Source: Diabrotica undecimpunctata
Lineage: Eukaryota; Arthropoda; Insecta; Coleoptera; Chrysomelidae
Assembly (NCBI RefSeq): GCF_040954645.1
Contig: NC_092806.1
Span: 7,006,001-7,070,000 of the forward strand
Length of the DNA stretch: 64,000 nucleotides
Direction of reading: 5' to 3'
Below the pieces are notes generated by a model, which saw only the letters and a program-made list of their open reading frames with translations, had not been told where the DNA came from and did no database searches. This document shows, in pieces, positions 58,321-64,000 of the stretch. Every line of letters begins with the position of its first letter. The stretch's first letter is position 1. Both the position numbers and the translations under genes were made by a program.

Positions 58321-59400
58321 TATTTTGTACGTGTTCGCTACAGGGTTCGGATATTTTATTTTCCTAATCTCAATTCCATTTTTCGTCCTCTCCCACCGTC
58401 TCTTTCTCAGTCTTACTTATCTTATCGAAACTTATCTTATAGAATATTTGGAATCGACCAGAAAAAAACTTTTCAGAGAATTTCAACAAATTAAAGTGAC
58501 TGATACAATGAAGGAAAGAGCAAGGACGAAGTTCGCGGAGATAAAGTACCATCCTAGTCACACATGGCGAGAGATCATGAGGTACGACGCTTTCCACAGA
58601 TGGAAATACAAGAGACCCAAACAACAAATAGTAGAATAAAACCAAACGTACTAGAGAGAAAATCAATAAATACACCAGAGAAAAAACAAAACACCAGAGA
58701 GAAAACACTACAAAAAGCAACAAAAACAACGCACCAAGAAGATAGTTCGTAGCTCAAAAAACTCGTGGACAATCACAACGTACAGCGTGGACCCAGTTAA
58801 TTTTAAGTTGATAATTATTATACTAAAATGTACTAATTCTGATTTTATGTTTCAGGCATCCTACAAAAAAAAATCAAAAAAACACAAAAGACGGCTTCGG
58901 AAACCAAAAAATCAAAAAACTACTAACAAAAATCGGCGCAAGCCACAGAAAAAAAAATTAACAAAAACCATTAAAAACCCGGTCACGTAGGGCCCAACCC
59001 CTTGAGCACTAAGTCGCCGAACTGAGCCTAACTCAGAGCAGAGACTTCTGGCCCAAGTAAGCAATTTTGGTTCGCGGATAAGCCACAGTAAGATAACAGG
59101 ATTATAGCGACAATGCGCTGTCTCGAGTTTTGAATTCGGTTAGGAAACCATATTGGAGTTCTATTACTCAGGACGCCCACATAAAGAGCATTTGGCTGAT
59201 AGTTGTCCCCCTATCGCGCATCACAGTGTTATAGGGGGGAAAGGGATGGTCTGGAGCATTGGAGCGCGGTGGAGTGACTCTTGTTTTTACTCGAGTTAAT
59301 ATACCTCGCTCCAATGAATTGTTGCACCCGAACGTAATTCTTAGGGGTGAACATGTCTCACAGGCTGGGTTTAATATAATTGCTTGCTTGCTTGCTTAGA
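58310..59400 (+). other. Unidentified element-like segment: basic ORFs, GC-rich structured tail, (TTGC)n end
   Basis: Two plus-strand frames: 58310-58639 (hydrophobic start, then MKERARTKFAEIKYHPSHTW and REIMRYDAFHRWKYKRPKQQ) and 58847-58990, which is very rich in Lys and Arg. Before the second lies TTTTATGTTTCAG, a fair splice acceptor. From 58985 to 59395 the sequence turns GC-rich and holds two hairpins: CCCCCTAT/ATAGGGGG (59207-59238) and CATTGGAGCG/CGCTCCAATG (59257-59316). It ends in four TTGC repeats. The layout (basic protein, structured 3' part, simple repeat tail) suggests a retroelement remnant, but I recognise no family and no RT. Confidence 0.35.
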
Positions 59401-60215
59401 AAAAAAATTCAAATTTTGACCAAAAAAGCAAAAAACAAGTCGGAAAATTGGAAAAATACCTACATACTTTTAGAATTTATTAGATAATAAATAAATTTTT
59501 CTACAACTATAAATATTCACGGACAGTAAGCGATAAGAAATCGTCAAATTCAAAAATATGAAGGTATGTTTATCAAATAGTAACCGATTGTTTTGCGAGA
59601 ATGCCCAGATTATTCAAGCTTTATCTAGTACCTGACGCAACATCACCTCTATTTACGACAAATAGTAATTAAGATATGCTCCGACGAGGCCATACATGAA
59701 TTTTAACAATTTCATCACCGAATAGCAATTTAACATTAGTTTGCATTTGTAAATTTGGGACTAATGAGGCGAGTGAATTACAATATCGCTACAACTACTT
59801 GGACTTTCTCGAAGTTGTTATACGGCCATTAGAAGGCAAAATGGTCTTGAAATGGCAAAATACATGAAAATCGTGGCGTGCAGAGGTGTTGTAACTTTTC
59901 AACTGCTTTCACTAGATTACATTTTGCTTCTTCAAATGGTCAAAAAAGAAGCTTGAGTGTTATATGACAAAAAATATATAGCAACTGTAATGTTCCTATT
60001 ATTATGCAATGTAATAAATATTTATTTATTTCCTTGTGGTTTTCTACAAGAATCTCTCAAGAATAGTATTAGACCAGGGTGGATCTCTTTTGAAGTGCAT
60101 GTGAAAGCTGACAATCGGATTTTTGCAGAAGAAGTTGTATATTACTTCAGTAATAGTAATTGATGTATCCCCCCTCACAAATAGGTAGGGAACATTAATT
60201 AAAAAGGAAGGAGGG
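59401..60215. other. Unassigned region with a 68-codon frame
   Basis: The frame at 59957-60163 begins with a hydrophobic stretch and has no known motif. I do not call it a gene. Confidence 0.35.
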
Positions 60216-60219
60216 GAAG

Positions 60220-61935
60220 GAAGAAATTGTCCTCCAAAAAGAGGGTTATCCTATGGACCAGCAATCCGTACATGGAAAAAGAAAGACGCTACGAATCGAA
60301 TACTATTGCCTCGGATAGACATGGAACACGGATTAGACCCAAGCTACGAAATAAGGACATTCTCTTAGACACATGGAACGTGTTAAGCTGGTTCAGGCCC
60401 GGAATTGCAAGACATGCCATACCAAACAGCTTCAAAAATATAAGATGGACGTAACAGCGATTCAGGAAATGAGATGGACAGGATCGGGAAGCCTACAAAT
60501 GAAAAATTCCCTGGTTTTTTGGTCAGGAGAGGAAAAAAGGCCCGAATTTGGATGTCTGACATAATTGATTTCAAACCAATCAACAAGCGCATGTGTTCTC
60601 TAAGACTCAAAGGAAAATAGTTTAACCTAACCCTCTTCTCAATCCACGCACCAACGGAAGAAGCAAATGAAGACAAGGAGGAATTTTATGAAATTTTTGA
60701 ACAACAGTACACAACTGCACCCAGATCCGACGTCGAAATCATACTGGGAGACTTCAATGCCAAACTAGGTAAATAGGACCATCTTAGAGCGATGATCGGC
60801 ACGCATAGCTTACGTGATAACACAAATGATAACGAATCAAACTGGCAGAATTCTCTGTAGCCAACAATATGGCAGTAAAAACTACACAATTCCAAAGAAA
60901 AGATATACATAAAGTAACCTGGGTGTCAAATGACCGAATCACACGAAACCAGATAGACCATGTGCTGATCGATGGAAGACATTCTAACAATATCATCAGC
61001 GCACACAGTCTGAGAGGAGCAGAAAGTGACTCTCACCACTTCTTGGTCAGAACAAAAATAAGAACAAGGCTAAAGACGAGACAGCCAAAGCAACGCCAAC
61101 AAGGAAACAGATAGCACATTTCAAGGCTCGATTTACCTGATAATGAACGCCAATATCAGGCACTGATCCAAAACAAATTGCAGACACTGGAAATAGAAGA
61201 AACATCAACGCCAGAATAGACCATAGACCAGAAAAGTACCGCAGCGGAAACTATAGGAAAAGAAAGCAATAACAAGAAGAAAAACCAGTGGTTTGACCAG
61301 GAGTGCAAAGCTTGCATCAGAAAGCAATCAAGAGGCTACAGTTACTAACACGCCCTACAGATGAGAACAGGGAAGACTACATCAGAGTAAGGACTCAAAC
61401 GACGAGAAGACTTTTAAGAAGAAAAAAGAAACAGTACCTAGAAGCGCGAATACAGCAACTGGAGGAGGAACATAGAACCGGTCAGTCTAGACAGTTTTAT
61501 AAGGACCTAAAAACAATGAAGGGCAACACGACCAACAGCCCAAGATTTATAAAAGACCATGCAGGATAATCGCTCACAGACGACGAGGAGATAAGCCGAA
61601 TCATTATTGGCAGCACCACGTCGGAATTTCTCATTGACACCGGTCTTAGACAAGGAGATCCTCTCGCCCTCTGCTATTTAATTTTGCATTGGAACATGCG
61701 GTAAGGAAAGCTCAACCACAACTGTCAAACGGATTTGCCGCCCAAGGATCAAAAATACTATTGGCGTTTGCGGATGACGTGGACGCAATTGCACAATCCA
61801 CCAGAGATGCAAAAGAAGTTTAAACCCTATTCGAAAACGGAGCCAAGGAAGTTAGTCTGAAGGTCAACGAGGACAGGACCAAGTACATGGTGGTTACGAA
61901 GAACCCAAGACCAACTTTCTTTACTAACTCAGTAG
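60220..61935 (+). mobile_element. APE-type non-LTR pseudogene (endonuclease plus partial RT)
   Basis: Plus strand, several frames: ILLDTWNVLSWFRPGIARHA and YKMDVTAIQEMRWTGSGSL (endonuclease start with the catalytic Glu). Then FSIHAPTEEANEDKEEFYEI, VEIILGDFNAKLG (GDFN), RNQIDHVLIDGRHSNNIISA and AESDSHHFLVRTK, where the usual SDHFL reads SHHFL. The linker (KKNQWFDQECKA, RRLLRRKKKQYLEARIQQLE, FYKDLKTMKGN) leads to RFIKDHAG. It then jumps to FLIDTGLRQGDPL and NFALEHAVRKAQPQL, ILLAFADDVDAIAQSTRDA and KVNEDRTKYMVVTK. The RT N-terminal blocks are deleted at about 61600 and the C-terminus is truncated near 61935. Confidence 0.85.
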
Positions 61936-61989
61936 ACGGGATCGGTAAATATACATCAAAGCTTGAATTCAAATAATCAATTAAATCAG

Positions 61990-62695
61990 TAAATATACAT
62001 TCTGGTTGAGGTCTTGCTGGAAAAACAGGTAGGTGTTTACGAATTAGGCAAACAGTTTCTAAAATATATAAAGAGGAAAGAATTAAAATCCCGTGATTTT
62101 TAAAGTAGCTTCTGCAATGTGTTATTCTAATGAGGCCAAAAAGATACCGTATTGCTCTTTTTTCTCATTTAAAAATAACATCATATTAAGCAGCTGTACT
62201 AGAACCCCAAAAAGGAGAGCCATATCGAAAATGAGACTCGAACAAAGAAAAATATGTTATTTTGGAAGATGCTAAATTGATCTCCTTCAAAACAGATCTT
62301 ATTGCATAGCAGGCTTACTTAACAAATCGATATGAAGGGACCATTTAAGGTTGCTGTCTATAAAAATGCCAAGAAATTTTACAGAATCAACGATACTGAT
62401 CTGGCTATTATTAAGAAGCAAGGGTTGAAGAGCTCCTTTAAAGGATAATGCTACTGTCTTATTCACGTTAAAAGAGCGTAAATTAGTTCATTAATTAGTT
62501 AAAAAAGTTCGAATAGCTTTGATGATTGCCGACCTCCGCCGCGGAGATGGCACTTGAAGAAGAAGAAATTAGAGTCGGACCAGGTTTTTATTTTAAGTAG
62601 ATCAGAAGTTATAATTGCATGAAGAGTTGCAATATTAGAGTTCCTCCAGGTAATACTTGTATCATCAGCAGAAAGAAAGAAATGAAATAGGAGGT
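61990..62695 (-). mobile_element. CR1-like RT fragment interrupted by a 79-bp insertion
   Basis: From 62695 the minus strand gives LSADDTSITWRNSNIATLHA and DLLKIKTWSDSN (the ADD of the active site is kept). After the insertion at 62487-62565 the frame goes on as LRSFNVNKTVALSFKGALQP, LLLNNSQISIVDSVKFLGIF and IDSNLKWSLHIDLLSK. Below 62300 degenerate SSLIFDMALLFGVL and EKKEQYGIFLASL runs follow. Upstream RT blocks are missing. Confidence 0.75.
62487..62565 (+). mobile_element. 79-bp severely truncated retroelement insertion
   Basis: Flanked by AAATTAG on both sides (62480-62486 and 62566-62572). Removing the insertion and one AAATTAG rejoins WSDSN to LRSFNVNKT in frame in the host RT. Its right part, GGAGATGGCACTTGAAGAAG, matches the 3' end of the non-LTR family at 57700-57975, and it ends in GAAGAAGA. 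So it is a plus-orientation 5'-truncated copy of that family. Confidence 0.8.
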
Positions 62696-62699
62696 ATTG

Positions 62700-64000
62700 T
62701 TTAAGACGGAATCTTTGCTGTTAATACTTTTTTTGACTTAGAAGATATTGCTGGGAGATGCGCAATGAAATTTTAGAGAGAATACAGCAAATAACTCATT
62801 TTCGTGCATAAGTGTAGATAGGAGGTATTTTTACATCACCGAGGATATCTGCATTTTTTTCTAATTCTCCGGGAAGAACAGAGTTAAACCAAGCAATGCA
62901 CAAAAAAATTGAAAAACCATCGAAAATATATCGAAAACCATATCAATAGAAAAAGTCCGTAGGTATTTTTTTGATGCATAGCTATAAATTATTTTATGTA
63001 TAGCAACTTACTTTTTTCTAGGTTAATCGACAATGTCACTCGACTCATAATGCCTTTTATGTCCCATTCGTTTATGGATATAAAAGAAACAACTGCTAAA
63101 TTTAGATCAATTCTCTCAATTACTGTTTATGTCCAGCCACAAATGTCTCCATTGTAGTTCTAAGTAACAACACGAACATTTCAAAACACTCTTTTGTATT
63201 TACAGATTTTTTAAGTTGAATACCGTGACAATCTTCCTCCAGGCAAAAAATTTATTGTTTTCAAGTCTAAACTGGTATTGCTTGTACTTAATATATATCT
63301 GGAATTTTCAGCATTGATTATAATCAAGGAAACTGGCTTAAATTTACATAATTATTACCACATGTCTATAAACTTTATAAAACGTATCAAAAAATAATAA
63401 ATTTATCGATGAAATCAGTGAATAAATTATCAGTGATTTCGAATAGACATTAGGAAAAAGACAATGATGATCTTCAGCATTAATAGCAATAATCACCTAA
63501 ATAAATGCACAAGATATGTTATAGTACATATGAAAATGATTGATAGCACAAATTTTATTGCACCTGAGATAAAACCCAATATAACATCATAAAGCAGTTA
63601 CGGAAATTATCTAAAAGAAAATATTTTGTATACAAAAAACATAGGTAAGTCCATGCAGCGAAAGGAAAGGATAAAAATAAAAATTAATTTATTATTGGAC
63701 ATTTAATATCCAGGCAATATTGACGTTAGTCATAATTGTGGCAGTAGCTAGAAGAAGGGCCTATCTGCTAAAAGTGTATTTTGAGAAATAAGCATTCAAA
63801 AATTTAACATCCATGTGTAAGGCGAACAAGAATTGTCGATCCATTGATAAAATAGTAGAGAACACCTTTATAAGATATGTCCCTTTTTTCTTTTCAAATG
63901 AGGAGTATTAAAACAAGTTTACATATGCCCTTCTTAAGTACTGAAACAAGTCTCTTACGTCTTTTATTTTAGACTGTTTAATAGAAACCCGAGGCAAAGG
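62700..64000. other. Unassigned AT-rich region to the window end
   Basis: No frame longer than chance, no inverted repeat and no RNA gene recognised. The first 200 bases could be decayed sequence of the CR1-like element. Confidence 0.4.

Overview
This window looks like intergenic or intronic DNA from an AT-rich, repeat-laden arthropod nuclear genome. The mix of families suggests an insect, possibly a leaf-beetle-like species, but that is an impression from the repeats and not a proof. Almost every recognisable coding stretch is a piece of a transposable element. I found no host gene exon, no convincing tRNA or rRNA gene and no CRISPR array. Nearly all TE reading frames are broken by stops, frameshifts or truncation, and many show insertions inside insertions.

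Layout. 1-11 kb: fragments of APE-type non-LTR retrotransposons (RTE-like and Jockey-like), one Tc1 fragment, and a 256-bp MITE (9239-9494) inserted cleanly in a reverse transcriptase frame. 11-19 kb: mostly AT-rich and unassigned, with two MITE-like inverted-repeat elements (11297-11840, 18294-18940) and a solo LTR (18991-19261). 19-27 kb: a long CR1/Jockey-like RT frame with a damaged active site, an RTE fragment split by a GC-rich 619-bp insertion (21723-22341), a pogo C-terminus and a Jockey RT. 27.1-30.85 kb: a 2-kb tandem duplication carrying a foldback MITE, a primer-binding site that matches the 3' end of tRNA-Lys(CUU), and a dead RTE in both copies. 31.08-31.86 kb: a 761-bp insertion with a 14-bp target duplication that encodes a minimal hammerhead ribozyme and a broken second copy in inverted, circularly permuted order. 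34.1-36.4 kb: a nearly whole IS630-Tc1-mariner type element whose transposase has an unusually wide D-to-E spacing of about 80 residues. 41.5-46.1 kb: a pogo/Tigger-like element holding two younger RTE insertions, each with a perfect target duplication. 47-54 kb: more non-LTR pieces, including a 2.2-kb RTE bounded by a 13-bp duplication (50370-52569). 54.6-57.7 kb: a hAT pseudogene that has lost its catalytic core. 58-64 kb: endonuclease and RT fragments, an unassigned lysine-rich segment with a structured GC-rich tail, and a 79-bp micro-insertion (62487-62565).

How the parts relate. There is no pathway here; the useful information is the order of events. Target duplications and restored reading frames date several insertions relative to each other: MITE after RT (9.2 kb), GC-rich element after RTE (21.7 kb), two RTEs after pogo (41.8 and 44.9 kb), and a retroelement tail after CR1 (62.5 kb). 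The element most likely to be biologically active as a molecule is the hammerhead ribozyme at 31758-31799; the protein-coding element closest to intact is the transposase at 34741-36076, which needs only one frame change. All family names rest on motif recognition by eye; no database search was possible.
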